A program made the translations under genes and the position numbers. From contig NZ_HG005140.1 in NCBI RefSeq assembly GCF_000455265.1, positions 545,930 to 609,929 on the forward strand: a stretch of 64,000 nucleotides of DNA, read 5' to 3'. The notes under the pieces are model-generated. The model searched no databases and was not told the origin of the DNA. It worked only from the letters and a program-made list of their open reading frames with translations. Positions within the stretch are counted from its first letter, which is position 1. Each line of letters opens with the position of its first letter. This document shows positions 39,876-48,713 of the stretch, piece after piece. This stretch comes from Paenibacillus antibioticophila (GTDB lineage: Bacteria > Bacillota > Bacilli > Paenibacillales > Paenibacillaceae).

Positions 39876-40070
39876 TATATAAGTTGAACTAAAGATTGTA
39901 CACTGGAGGCAACGCGTGAAGTGTTCTTACGATCGCTGTTGTTCACGGATTTCTTTGACTGAACTAAGCCATCATAGAGTAGAAATCCGCTCACAAAGGC
40001 GAACGCTATCGCTTCTACAGAACACTTCTCACTTATGCCCTTTCTGTGTACTTTTCTAGTTCAACTTATA
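39876..40070. repeat. Family-1 inverted repeat, copy C (MITE-like)
   Basis: 195 bp, ends TATATAAGTTGAACTA and TAGTTCAACTTATA, same interior and orientation as the other copies. It lies between the pectate lyase start (27 bp away) and its cre box (8 bp away). Confidence 0.78.
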
Positions 40071-40078
40071 AGTTAACT

Positions 40079-40092
40079 TGTAAACGCTTGCA
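40079..40092. promoter_or_regulatory. Perfect-consensus cre box upstream of the pectate lyase
   Basis: TGTAAACGCTTGCA fits TGWAARCGYTNNCW at all 14 positions. CcpA repression of an extracellular pectinase by preferred sugars is expected. Confidence 0.7.
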
Positions 40093-40385
40093 ATAAAGTC
40101 GAGCTCTCTGCCTCCCCCTCTCACAGATGGATTTTGTGATTCAACTGTCCGGACAGCTGAACCGGAATTTAAGGTACCTCTCCAGTCGGGCCCTTAATTA
40201 ACAGAAACTCCTCTTAAAGCAGGAGATTGGATTGACATGATTAAAAACTACATTTTTTGGAATTTTTCACCCCAAGCATATCAGCCTTGAAGCAGTTCCG
40301 AAATAATCATTTTTCCATATTTGGTTTATTCTGAGTTAATGATTATTTATCAGGGAGATGATACACGCAGGCTTGCCTGGACGCA
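40093..40385. other. Intergenic region with a 12-bp palindrome
   Basis: No gene. CTGTCCGGACAG at 40145-40156 is a perfect palindrome upstream of the cre and could be a regulator site for the pectate lyase promoter. Otherwise nothing recognised. Confidence 0.4.
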
Positions 40386-40417
40386 AACAAAAAAGCGAAC
40401 CGGTTAAGGCCGCTTTT
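40386..40417 (-). terminator. Terminator after the lipoprotein gene
   Basis: AAAAGCG and CGCTTTT arms with Ts on the minus strand, 12 bp after the stop. Confidence 0.7.
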
Positions 40418-40428
40418 CTGCTGCTATA

Positions 40429-41106
40429 TTATGAGGATGAGAGGTCGTATTCCCCAAGCTTCTCCATTACACTATCAACCCAGACTTGATCATTCCAAAG
40501 CTCAGGATGATCCAGTTTTCTTGCAGCCGGGTGGCCTGTTACCGTCGTATCTACGCCATCTTTATTTCCAAAATACAAATCCACAATATTCAATGACTTT
40601 TGGTCAGCCTGAACTAATAGTTGGCAACTCATTCCGGAACCCTGGTTTGAAAAAGCCAAATTTAGATGATAAAGGTTGTCGTCCAGCTTCTCGATCTCCG
40701 CTTGCTGAAACTCATTATTCAGGCCAAAAATCACGCCAATGCCACCCTTTAACTCCTGCCATTGTTCTAATTCCAGCATTTTATTCGTGAAGTTGAGCAG
40801 ATTCTCATTAGCGATATAGTTGTCAAAGGATACTGTCTCCTGTTCGGCAACAGCTCCGGTATACAGATCTACGAAGGCTTTTCCAAAGCTCTCTATGGAT
40901 TCGTAATCAGCTTCACTAATCTGATCTGCTTGGATGGAGAATTGTTGATTAGCCAAATCATTTAAGGTCTTGTCCGCCGGCTCCGGAGTTTCCACAGATG
41001 CTTCTATATTGGATAAGGATTCTTGAGTTGATTGATGTTCCTCCTGTGCGCAACCCACAAGGACTATAAATGTCAATACCGCAATACTTTTCGCAAGCTT
41101 CCTCAT
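40429..41106 (-). CDS. Putative lipoprotein of unknown function
   Basis: 225 residues. A lipoprotein signal peptide (IAVLTFIVLVGC, lipid-modified Cys19) precedes an acidic Ser/Glu linker and a ~150-residue domain (ESIESFGKAFVDLYTGAVAE, YHLNLAFSNQGSGMSCQLLV). No family recognised; the fold resembles small NTF2-like or DUF lipoproteins only in a general way. Single gene with its own terminator. Acts at the outer face of the membrane. Confidence 0.7.
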   Translation of the reverse strand: MRKLAKSIAVLTFIVLVGCAQEEHQSTQESLSNIEASVETPEPADKTLNDLANQQFSIQADQISEADYESIESFGKAFVDLYTGAVAEQETVSFDNYIANENLLNFTNKMLELEQWQELKGGIGVIFGLNNEFQQAEIEKLDDNLYHLNLAFSNQGSGMSCQLLVQADQKSLNIVDLYFGNKDGVDTTVTGHPAARKLDHPELWNDQVWVDSVMEKLGEYDLSSS

Positions 41107-41140
41107 CAGCCACCATCCTTCAAATGAATTCTATGAAAGT

Positions 41141-41758
41141 TTATACTTCTAATAGTCTTTTCCCCAATATACTGATTGCTGGTTTGCCATCTTCATACGT
41201 TGTATGAAGCAGATCAAGAGAATGCTTATTGTAGAAGGACAGCCCCTTTGTATTACCAGCCGCAGTACCTAAATGATAGCCCGGCACACGACGCTTTCGA
41301 AGATTTTCTTCATAGGCTGACAAAAGCATACTCCCATAGCCTGATCGCTGATATGCTGGAAGTATATTAATATGCAAATGCGCCGGGTAATCGGCCAGAT
41401 CAATCCCCGTTTCAATAATCCGCGTAAACAATAAAAGCTTCCGATTCTCCTCAAGGTATTCGAAGCCTTGTGCTTCAAGCTCATCAAACCGTCTTTTTAG
41501 CTTGGGAAAATAAGTCTTCTCGAATTCGTTCTCGTATGCAATTGTATCCGTTGCACAAACGATATATCCTACTACCTTGCGGGTGTCAGGGTGCTCAAGA
41601 ACATAACAATTTTGCGGCTCCTTAACAATGAATTGTCGTATCCATCGCAGTGCAAGCAATTCATGATCCGCAACAGGCGACTCCCAATGGCAAGCCATAA
41701 TTACCTCTGCAATATCGTGCTCATCTGTTTGTCTGCTCTCTCTTAATATCATCTGCAT
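41141..41758 (-). CDS. GNAT-family N-acetyltransferase
   Basis: 205 residues. The acetyl-CoA motif is LPAYQRSGYGSMLLSAYEEN (Q-R-S-G-Y-G), preceded by the beta-4 strand HLHINI and followed by GLSFYNKHS. Acceptor unknown. The family is broad, covering antibiotics, polyamines, peptides and proteins. AAGGAG is 15 nt upstream of the ATG, somewhat far. It is 34 bp upstream of the lipoprotein gene on the same strand and may be cotranscribed with it. Confidence 0.85.
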   Translation of the reverse strand: MQMILRESRQTDEHDIAEVIMACHWESPVADHELLALRWIRQFIVKEPQNCYVLEHPDTRKVVGYIVCATDTIAYENEFEKTYFPKLKRRFDELEAQGFEYLEENRKLLLFTRIIETGIDLADYPAHLHINILPAYQRSGYGSMLLSAYEENLRKRRVPGYHLGTAAGNTKGLSFYNKHSLDLLHTTYEDGKPAISILGKRLLEV

Positions 41759-41991
41759 AATATAATCTTATTTCTCCTTTATGTATCTTGTCATATTCAC
41801 AGCCTCAATTGGGCCCTTTACGGTGTAGGTACAACTTCATTCTAGTACAACTTCCATAATAAGTTAACCCCACGCTAGACTCTACGGATGTAATGGCAAG
41901 AATGATTCCACCCGGGCAGTACCCATTCAAACCATGGTTATAATTTACAGGTTCGTTTATAATGATACTATCGAATGAATGGAGGGATCAC

Positions 41992-42252
41992 ATGCGAAAG
42001 CTTTCTCTTCAAGATGTCCAAAGCAAGAAAAACAACAGTAATTCAGATGTGAATCTCGCTGTTGCAAAATTTCGAGAAAAGACGATTGAAGAGGGATGGT
42101 CCTTATCTCGTAATCGCCCAAGATCTGTAGACGAAATAAAAGCTTTAAATTATATAGCCAGGGTTACTATTCTAAAGGGCATCCAGTCAGGCACCATTGC
42201 TTACGATAAAGAAACGAGGGTGCTTCGGATTGAGCGATATACAAAAGGCTAA
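41992..42252 (+). CDS. Small hypothetical protein with NSDVNLAV N-terminal motif
   Basis: 86 residues, strongly basic. N-terminus MRKLSLQDVQSKKNNSNSDV, then a helical body (RPRSVDEIKALNYIARVTIL) and the ending RVLRIERYTKG. GGAGGG 5 nt before the ATG. Family unknown. The N-terminal motif is repeated in a fragment at 43.9 kb, so it belonged to a local gene family. Its 3' end overlaps a 40-codon frame. Confidence 0.6.
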   Translation: MRKLSLQDVQSKKNNSNSDVNLAVAKFREKTIEEGWSLSRNRPRSVDEIKALNYIARVTILKGIQSGTIAYDKETRVLRIERYTKG

Positions 42253-42352
42253 AGAAGCCCTTGCACAACTTCACGACAAATCTAAGTTTGAAAAATTGAT
42301 TAGATTATATAAGGCCCTGATTGCGGACAGGGAAAGAGGCATTGACCACTAG
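42230..42352 (+). CDS. 40-codon overlapping small ORF
   Basis: A TTG at 42230 has GAGGG 9 nt upstream and opens a 40-residue charged helix: LSDIQKAKEALAQLHDKSKF, then EKLIRLYKALIADRERG. It overlaps the preceding gene by 23 nt, and its stop is inside the arm of the terminator hairpin. Amphipathic pattern and coupling favour a real peptide; no homologue known. Confidence 0.45.
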   Translation: MSDIQKAKEALAQLHDKSKFEKLIRLYKALIADRERGIDH

Positions 42353-42376
42353 GTTACCACCAGGTCAGTGCCTTTT
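42337..42376 (+). terminator. Terminator of the small-protein pair
   Basis: AGGCATTGACC and GGTCAGTGCCT arms followed by TTTT. Confidence 0.75.
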
Positions 42377-42517
42377 CTACATATAGATGCGGTGCTTCAG
42401 GATAGAAGACTCCCACTCTTTCGGTAGGCCTTCCTTAAACATCTTATTCAGCTTTGATCTAGTTGGAGTATCACTGAATTAGCCCGGATTCCCGGACAAG
42501 ACATTCATTTCTTCTTC

Positions 42518-43273
42518 CTAATCGTCGTTGTCACCGCTGTAACAATTCATACATTCGGTCGGCAGGTTCAGGCCCGAGCTCATATAATAGTCTGGATTCG
42601 TATCATCGAAGAGGAAGATCCGATCACATGATTGACATATCAAGAGTATGGGCTCACGCGACTTGACGAGCAGTGATTGAGCCCGCTCCGTTAAGAGCTG
42701 TGTCCATTCCGAATCTGTCATGGTATCCTTTTCATTCAGTGCCTGGATTACGCGTCGAATTTCTTGTTTCACTTTTGTATAATCAATACTCTCCCACATC
42801 TTTAAAAACGGTATATACTTCTTATCTCCGGTACACAAAATCTTGTACAGAAACAAGAACATCATTCCCCGGTTGCGATCCTTCAAGTCTTCCATGCTGG
42901 TCGGAGTGATACGGTTCTCCAGCCAATGATTCCACGCTTGTACAAGTTCCTCAGCTCGCCTTTCCTTTTCAATGGCCCAGCCAAGCGGAGTAAACACGAT
43001 CATGGGAAGCTTGCCTATATATTCTTTTTCCAGATATCCCGTCCGAATCATATGATCCACTTTTTCCGTAATCTGTTCTAATGTAAGCTCCTTATAATAA
43101 CCATACGATGGATTTCGATCCAACCCGAGCTCCAGCAGCTTACGAACCTTCGAGCCCTTCAAGATTTGCGAAAGCAGTGTCCTTCCTCCACTGGCAATGA
43201 TATCATCAGCTGCGCGGAGAATGGCTTTAAGTTCGTCATCGGGCAACGGTTTCAATCGATTTATCTTGGGCAA
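42518..43273 (-). CDS. RQC-minor-1 family DNA-binding protein
   Basis: 251 residues from a TTG at 43273 with AGGAGG 7 nt upstream. The N-terminal winged-helix RQC-like domain shows ILKGSKVRKLLELGLDRNPS, YGYYKELTLEQITEKVDHMI and GYLEKEYIGKLPMIVFTPLG. The C-terminus has a zinc ribbon (CQSCDR and ECMNCY). RQC domains bind branched or unwound DNA in RecQ helicases; the free-standing RQC-minor proteins are poorly studied and have been linked to DNA repair or defence contexts. Directly upstream is a decaying frame that overlaps its start. Confidence 0.75.
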   Translation of the reverse strand: MPKINRLKPLPDDELKAILRAADDIIASGGRTLLSQILKGSKVRKLLELGLDRNPSYGYYKELTLEQITEKVDHMIRTGYLEKEYIGKLPMIVFTPLGWAIEKERRAEELVQAWNHWLENRITPTSMEDLKDRNRGMMFLFLYKILCTGDKKYIPFLKMWESIDYTKVKQEIRRVIQALNEKDTMTDSEWTQLLTERAQSLLVKSREPILLICQSCDRIFLFDDTNPDYYMSSGLNLPTECMNCYSGDNDD

Positions 43274-43502
43274 TCTGCATCCTCCTTCCAATGTGCTTGC
43301 GACGGGATAGTAGTTGCACTCAAGCTGGCCTCATATACAGCTCTCTCCAATTCGTCCTTTGTCAATCTCAAGCTGGAAATCACTCGATTGAGAAAATTAC
43401 TAAGGCTACCTGTTGAATTGACCTTCAGGCCCCTATGTTGATGGCTATGTTCAAGAAAGTAATGCAGGATCTCGGATCTGAAAAAACTACCTAAACAGAA
43501 GA
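43261..43502 (-). pseudogene. Frame without start codon upstream of the RQC-minor-1 gene
   Basis: From 43502 the minus strand is open for ~80 codons (GSFFRSEILHYFLEHSHQHR, then LSNFLNRVISSLRLTKDELE) and ends over the RQC-minor-1 start. It has a protein-like composition but no ATG, and a stop (TGA) just before it. A neighbouring frame (NEGVIGEVITEKNYIESSV) ends there, suggesting a frameshift. Probably the 3' part of a broken small gene. Confidence 0.4.
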
Positions 43503-43616
43503 CTCTATATAATTTTTTTCAGTAATAACCTCCCCAATAACCCCCTCATTTGAAAGCTCATTGTACTTTTATCGGCACCGTTGGTACCCGCAAACCACCG
43601 TATGACAGGCTTATAA

Positions 43617-43814
43617 TTATTCAATATATTCCCGCTCCACCCGATTCCCCTGGGAATCGAAAATGATCTCAAATTTATTGCCTTTTGCATCCTCACGAAT
43701 ACGTCTGTTGTTCTTTATATAGTAAATGGATGCTCCCGATTGCTTGGCTTGTTGACGAGCAAGTTGATTGGCCTTCCTGAGTATATTCTGAAGCTGTTCC
43801 CGATTTACCGCCAT
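43617..43814 (-). CDS. Small hypothetical protein
   Basis: 65 residues, polar and basic: MAVNREQLQNILRKANQLAR, then KFEIIFDSQGNRVEREYIE. AGGAGG lies 8 nt before the ATG. The C-terminal half looks like a small beta-hairpin (YYIKNNRRIREDAKGNKFEI). No family recognised. Confidence 0.55.
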   Translation of the reverse strand: MAVNREQLQNILRKANQLARQQAKQSGASIYYIKNNRRIREDAKGNKFEIIFDSQGNRVEREYIE

Positions 43815-43867
43815 AACAAGGACCTCCTTTGCTTGCCGTTAATCGTTGCATTTTTATTATATACAAT

Positions 43868-43904
43868 AAAAAGCCAACAACCACAACAAGGGTTGAAGGC
43901 TTTT
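43868..43904. terminator. Terminator-like hairpin
   Basis: AAAAGCC and GGCTTTT arms with T-runs on both strands; no intact gene on either side reads into it. Confidence 0.45.
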
Positions 43905-43909
43905 CGTCT

Positions 43910-43975
43910 TACTTCAATGGAAATGAGGAGCCGAGAAGCAAACGTAATTCTGATGTGAATCTCGCACTAGAATCC
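43910..43975 (+). pseudogene. Fragment of a paralogue of the 41992 gene
   Basis: AATTCTGATGTGAATCTCGC here and AATTCAGATGTGAATCTCGC at 42041 differ by one base; in frame this encodes KRNSDVNLALE compared with SNSDVNLAVA. The rest of the gene is lost; a short unrelated tail and terminator follow. Confidence 0.55.
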
Positions 43976-43983
43976 GAATCAGT

Positions 43984-44007
43984 AAAAAAAGACACCCTTA
44001 GGGTGTC
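43984..44007 (-). terminator. Terminator after the SDR gene
   Basis: GACACCC and GGGTGTC arms followed by seven Ts on the minus strand. Confidence 0.75.
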
Positions 44008-44032
44008 CGCGTAGATTTACAATCACTAAACC

Positions 44033-44827
44033 TCAAATAATGGTTGGCACCATTCCCCCATCCATGCGGATTGGAGAACCTTTGAATGCGGAGGCATATG
44101 GGCTGCATACAAAAGTAGCAAGCCTGCCTATTTCACTTGGCCGGATGAACCGCTGAATTTCGGATTGAGGCAGGTTTGCGGCCATGAATGCTTTCTCTTT
44201 TTGCGTAAAAGTCATCTGCTCATCAGCATACACACCCTCAATGATCTGCTGAACATTTTCGGAGAGCGTCGGTCCCGGCATGATCGTGTTCACGGTAACT
44301 TCCGTTCCTTTGGTTAAATGGGACAAGCTTCTTGATAATGATAAGAGCATGGATTTGGTCATGGCGTACTGAGGCATTTGTCCTGAAGGCATAACGGCTT
44401 CTTCACTCGCAATAAAGAGAATACGGCCGAAGTCATTCTTCAACATGCCGGGCAAATAAAATTTGGTTAAGGCGTTTGCGGCAAGAACATTGGTTTGAAA
44501 GTATTTATTCCATACTTCATCATCAACGTCCTCATAGGACATGATTTCATAGATGCCCATATTGTTGATCAGAATATCGATACTTGGGTATTTCTCGAAT
44601 AGAGCTTCCCTTTGGCCCATGTCCACGAGATCAGCTGCAGCATTCAGAAGGGTGGTATCCGGAAAAGCGGATTTTATTTCATTTATAACTCGTTCTACCT
44701 CTTCGTTATTTCGTCCGTTGATTAGTACATTGACCCCTTCTTTGGCAAGTTCAACAGCAATGGCTTTCCCTATGCCTTTCGTTGATCCTGTAACTAACGC
44801 TGTTTTGCCGTTCAATCCCATATCCAT
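44033..44827 (-). CDS. Short-chain dehydrogenase/reductase
   Basis: 264 residues, classical SDR. Cofactor motif TGSTKGIG (residues 14-21), NNMG in ILINNMGIYE, and catalytic Y-x3-K as YAMTK with Ser in ILFIASEEAV. Arg near NGRNN suggests NADP(H). Substrate unknown. It is 150 bp downstream of an AraC regulator on the same strand, which may control it. Confidence 0.9.
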   Translation of the reverse strand: MDMGLNGKTALVTGSTKGIGKAIAVELAKEGVNVLINGRNNEEVERVINEIKSAFPDTTLLNAAADLVDMGQREALFEKYPSIDILINNMGIYEIMSYEDVDDEVWNKYFQTNVLAANALTKFYLPGMLKNDFGRILFIASEEAVMPSGQMPQYAMTKSMLLSLSRSLSHLTKGTEVTVNTIMPGPTLSENVQQIIEGVYADEQMTFTQKEKAFMAANLPQSEIQRFIRPSEIGRLATFVCSPYASAFKGSPIRMDGGMVPTII

Positions 44828-44978
44828 CCTGCATTTCTCCTATACAAGTCATTTTCAAAGCAGTCAAATGCTTCGGATAGGGACTATAATACCTTACCTG
44901 CATCTATAGGTAACTAGCACAATACGCCAAAGTTCTTGTTGAACACGCCAAAATAGAATCACTGTTAGTTTATTGCTT

Positions 44979-45989
44979 TCATTTTGACCCTAAATGTTCC
45001 GTACGCCATTGCGCAGGCGTATCTCCCTCCCACTGGCGGAAGGCGCGGTAGAATGAGTTTTGATCTTCGTATCCTATCAAAAAAGCCACCTCTTGAATAT
45101 CAAGCGACGGGTCTGCCAAATACGCTCGTGCCTGCTCATGTCTGACTTCCGATAACAGATGCTTGAAGCTCGTGTTCTCGTCCATAAGCCTGCGCTGCAA
45201 GGTGCGGTCGCTCATTCCCAGCTCCTTGGCAATGTTCTGAATGTCAGGGCGACCTCCCATAAGGCTGCGCTTCATGATCCATTTCACCTTCTCGGTGGTT
45301 GAGCGGGTGTGCTGCTGTTCATGAAGAGATTGGTCCAGGGGCGGGGTCAGGAGCTCCAGCAACTCTTCATTGTACGAGACAAAGGGGCGGTTCAGATCGC
45401 TTCGATACAAAGTCAATCGGTTACACCCGGCCCCTATCTTGATCGGGCAGCCGAAGTAAGCTTCCAGCGCTTGTACATCGCCCATGGAATCCGAGAATTC
45501 AACGAGCTTCGCCTTCAAATGTTGACCCGTGCCCCGCCGCCCCAGCTCCAGCAAGAAGGCCAGCGTGATCCCCATCAGCAAAGGCGGACCGGATTGCCCG
45601 GAATTCATCCACTCCAGTTCGATGGTACAATCCTCGCCGTCCTCGATAATGCGCAGGCTTTCCGGGGGACACAGTTGTTTGTAACGGACCATTCGCTTTA
45701 GAGCATCGCGGTAGTCGCGAGCATGATAAGTCGCTAAGACGGGAGGCGGGTACTTTGCCGTCTCAAAGGCGGTCGCAAGCTTAATAATTCCCTTGGCGGT
45801 GTCGCCAATCAGATCGGAATAAGCCTGCCAGATTGCACAATATTGGGCGCCAGTGACAATGGGCTCCGTAATGATCGTCAGCGGCAATTGTGCTGTGCGG
45901 GCTACGTCTTGGGCTGTGATTCCAATCTGACGCAGTCCATCCCAAAATCCCGGCGGCATTTTAACGTGGTCAAAGGGTTGAGACTTCAT
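44979..45989 (-). CDS. AraC-family regulator (Arabinose_bd type)
   Basis: 336 residues. An N-terminal ~200-residue ligand-binding domain of the PF12625 type (QLPLTIITEPIVTGAQYCAI) precedes two HTHs: DIQNIAKELGMSDRTLQRRL and SLDIQEVAFLIGYEDQNSFY, with the AraC ending FRQWEGDTPAQWR. This OruR/ArgR-like class is frequent in Proteobacteria and less so in Bacillota. The adjacent SDR gene is a plausible target. Confidence 0.9.
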   Translation of the reverse strand: MKSQPFDHVKMPPGFWDGLRQIGITAQDVARTAQLPLTIITEPIVTGAQYCAIWQAYSDLIGDTAKGIIKLATAFETAKYPPPVLATYHARDYRDALKRMVRYKQLCPPESLRIIEDGEDCTIELEWMNSGQSGPPLLMGITLAFLLELGRRGTGQHLKAKLVEFSDSMGDVQALEAYFGCPIKIGAGCNRLTLYRSDLNRPFVSYNEELLELLTPPLDQSLHEQQHTRSTTEKVKWIMKRSLMGGRPDIQNIAKELGMSDRTLQRRLMDENTSFKHLLSEVRHEQARAYLADPSLDIQEVAFLIGYEDQNSFYRAFRQWEGDTPAQWRTEHLGSK

Positions 45990-46194
45990 CCTTACATGCC
46001 TCCTTTATAAAATACAAATTGGGTTTATTATGAGGCAAATCATTAACAACGACAACTCAAGCCTCTACAGGTACAGAATTATCTAACTGCGAATCAGCTC
46101 TTATAGATTATTTTCACTATAGAACTTGAAATTTATTAATTATAGAATTAAGCTATCTATTCACGTTTACTACCTAATTGAAGGAGATTTCCGC

Positions 46195-46545
46195 ATGAAA
46201 GAACCATTAAATATCATCCCGGAACCCTGGAAAAGAACAGGGATTCTTACGATCGGCGGCCTGCTTATAGGAGCAGGATTGGCCGATTGTGTGATTGCCA
46301 TGAAAACATTCGATCTAAATCAAATCGCTAGAGGATTAACGATCTTTAGTGCGGGTCTGACCATCCTAGTCGTTATGGATAACTCCAAAACACAAAAACA
46401 GACCGAAAAACTCCAAAATGAAACGCAACTCCGATTAGAAAGAATAGAAGACAAACTGAACGCCATTCATCAATCCCATCAAATCACGAACTCACAATAT
46501 CTTGAAATCAAAGAGCTGGTGCGGCAACCCCATTCGGAGAACTGA
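46195..46545 (+). CDS. Small membrane protein with coiled-coil tail
   Basis: 116 residues from the ATG at 46195 (AAGGAG 8 nt upstream). Two membrane helices (about 16-36 and 44-60, GILTIGGLLIGAGLADCVIA) are followed by a ~50-residue coiled coil (QKQTEKLQNETQLRLERIED). No family known; topology resembles holin-like or DUF small proteins only loosely. Single gene ending in a bidirectional terminator. Confidence 0.6.
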   Translation: MKEPLNIIPEPWKRTGILTIGGLLIGAGLADCVIAMKTFDLNQIARGLTIFSAGLTILVVMDNSKTQKQTEKLQNETQLRLERIEDKLNAIHQSHQITNSQYLEIKELVRQPHSEN

Positions 46546-46575
46546 TATTTTATACTTTATTTTAGGTATCAAAGG

Positions 46576-46603
46576 AAAAACCCGCTCAGCAAGCGGGTTT
46601 CCG
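46576..46603. terminator. Bidirectional terminator
   Basis: AAACCCGCT and AGCGGGTTT arms between convergent genes. Confidence 0.8.
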
Positions 46604-46620
46604 TATTTCTCGTGCTGACG

Positions 46621-48000
46621 CTATACAGGGAACTCCATAACTGCTTCTAGCCCTCCTTGGTCCACGCCGCTTACAAGCTTAAGGCGGCCTTGATGTGCCT
46701 GCGCAATCCTTGCCACCATCGGAAGCCCCAGACCGTGACCTTGTTGGACAGACCTCCTTCTCCTTGATGAATAAGGCAATTCGGTAATCTCCGCCAATTG
46801 CTCCTGCGGGATCCCCCGTCCATTATCCCTGACGATAAAGCGATATTTGGAACGGTCCTCGGATAGAGAGGTTTCCAGTGTGATTTCGCACCCCTGTGGG
46901 TTATGACGCATACTGTTTTCGACAAGATTACTGATTGCCCGAAGCAGCAATTTCTCATCTCCTTTGATCTGAACCGCTTCATCGGTCATTTTCAATTCAA
47001 TGACATACCGGTCATCCAATCCGTTATTTAAAAATTCCGTGGCAACCTGTCTCGCCAGAACAGTGAGCCGGATGTGCTTCAGTTGTAACGGCTGCATTTC
47101 ATATTCGAGCATAGAGACCAGATTCAAATCGCTTACAAGCGAGCGCAGTTTCTCGCCTTGGCGCCGGATGATACCGGCCTGATGCCTCTGCTCCTCCGGC
47201 AAGTCCAAATTATCTTCCATTTCACTCGCATAGCCGAGAACCATCGAAAGCGGGGTTCGGATATCATGAGAAATGCCAGCGATCCAGTTGGAGCGAGCCT
47301 CATCTCGTGCCTTCAATGCGGCTGTCTTCTTCTGAAGTATAGCCGACGCGGAATTAATGCTCCGGGCCAAATCGCCGAATATCTCTTTGGAGTTCAACTG
47401 GACCGGTTCCTCCCTGGCAATGCTGTGGACTCCATCCACAAGAGGACGTATCCCTCTCATGAGACGCATTCCAATCACGACAGAGATCAGCAGGGCCACT
47501 GCTGCATTAAGGAGCAACAGCATCACAAGCCGCAGAGGCAAAGAACTCATCCAGTCAGAAAGAACATCGAATTGATATTTCCAATGGCTTTTCTTAGGAT
47601 ACCCTACCACAACCAAGCCATCCTCATGCTCCCAAATATAGACCGGATACTCCATAAGATAATACCGTGAAAACAAGGCTACATCGACCAGATTATAGGT
47701 TCGGGGAACATCATTAGGCAATTGGTAGTCCCATTGTACTTGGCCATCTTCACCGAGCAGCATAGCCCAAGCTTCATTGTGCTGCAGAAGCTCGGTGACT
47801 TGCTCGTCCAGATCATAGCTTTCGTTCTGGCTGTTCAAGCCTTGGGCCACTTGCTTGAGCACGACTTCCGGAGACGGACGCTGGTTAATCTCCTTGAATA
47901 CCAGCAAGCCCAGTACTACGAAGTTAAAAATAAGTAGAAATATCGAGATAAAAATAGTCGTCGCGACAAACCCTCGTAATATGCGAATGATTCCCCTCAT
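46621..48000 (-). CDS. Sensor histidine kinase
   Basis: 459 residues. Two membrane helices (about 12-36 and 157-178) flank a ~120-residue extracellular sensor. HAMP-like linker, then the H-box GISHDIRTPLSMVLG (His245), N-box NLVENSMRHNP, G1 DNGRGIP and G2 GHGLGLPM. Its ATG shares one base with the stop of the response-regulator gene (TGATG), so the two are coupled. Next to a LanFEG-like transporter it probably senses an antimicrobial peptide or envelope stress; the ligand is inference. Confidence 0.92.
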   Translation of the reverse strand: MRGIIRILRGFVATTIFISIFLLIFNFVVLGLLVFKEINQRPSPEVVLKQVAQGLNSQNESYDLDEQVTELLQHNEAWAMLLGEDGQVQWDYQLPNDVPRTYNLVDVALFSRYYLMEYPVYIWEHEDGLVVVGYPKKSHWKYQFDVLSDWMSSLPLRLVMLLLLNAAVALLISVVIGMRLMRGIRPLVDGVHSIAREEPVQLNSKEIFGDLARSINSASAILQKKTAALKARDEARSNWIAGISHDIRTPLSMVLGYASEMEDNLDLPEEQRHQAGIIRRQGEKLRSLVSDLNLVSMLEYEMQPLQLKHIRLTVLARQVATEFLNNGLDDRYVIELKMTDEAVQIKGDEKLLLRAISNLVENSMRHNPQGCEITLETSLSEDRSKYRFIVRDNGRGIPQEQLAEITELPYSSRRRRSVQQGHGLGLPMVARIAQAHQGRLKLVSGVDQGGLEAVMEFPV

Positions 48001-48713
48001 CAACGTATCGCCTTTACCAGCAGCTTATATCCCAGTCCCCTGACCGTTAGAAGGTAGACCGGGTTGGAGGGATCCATCTCGATTTTTTCACGTACTCGCC
48101 TGATATGGACCATTAATGTATTTTCGTAGCCATAGCTGTCATCCCCCCAGACGGCCTGGCATAAGGCATCGCTTGTGACGATTCGGCCCTGGTTCTCGTA
48201 CAACTTCACAAGAATGGCATGCTCCTTTGCCGTCAATGGCAGCTCTTGCTGATTCCTGTGAACTATAGCGCTGTCCAGATCAATGATATATTCCCCTAAT
48301 TGAAAGGCAGATAGACGCTCCGCCACGGGGGAGGAGTAGACCCGCTTTAAAATTGCCGTCAGCCGTAGTACCAACTCGCGCGGCAGGAACGGCTTCACCA
48401 TGTAGTCATCTGCCCCCAAGCCCAATCCGAGTAACCGGTCTTCATCCTCTCCCCGGGCGGATAAAAAAAGAACCGGCATGTCCAAGAACTGTTTAATAGA
48501 AGAGAGCAGTGAGAATCCGTCACCATCCGGCAGCATGACATCGAGAATCGCGATATCCGGCTTGCCCGTACGGCAGATCGACAGAGCTGAAGCGCAGTCG
48601 GCGGCGGAATAAATGCGGAAAAAGCCCTCTTTTCTTAAAAAGCTTTCAATCATTATTCTGATTTCAGGTTCATCATCCACAATTAATATTTTTTTGCTTT
48701 TTAAATTGTCCAA
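48000..48713 (-). CDS. OmpR-family response regulator
   Basis: 237 residues. Receiver with KILIVDDEP, the phosphoacceptor Asp58 in AILDVMLPDGDG, and YMVKPF; C-terminal winged helix with LTAKEHAILVKLYENQGRIV and VHIRRVREKIE. TTG start with AGGTGA 7 nt upstream. Divergent from the ABC transporter genes starting at 48914, its probable regulon. Confidence 0.93.
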   Translation of the reverse strand: MDNLKSKKILIVDDEPEIRIMIESFLRKEGFFRIYSAADCASALSICRTGKPDIAILDVMLPDGDGFSLLSSIKQFLDMPVLFLSARGEDEDRLLGLGLGADDYMVKPFLPRELVLRLTAILKRVYSSPVAERLSAFQLGEYIIDLDSAIVHRNQQELPLTAKEHAILVKLYENQGRIVTSDALCQAVWGDDSYGYENTLMVHIRRVREKIEMDPSNPVYLLTVRGLGYKLLVKAIR

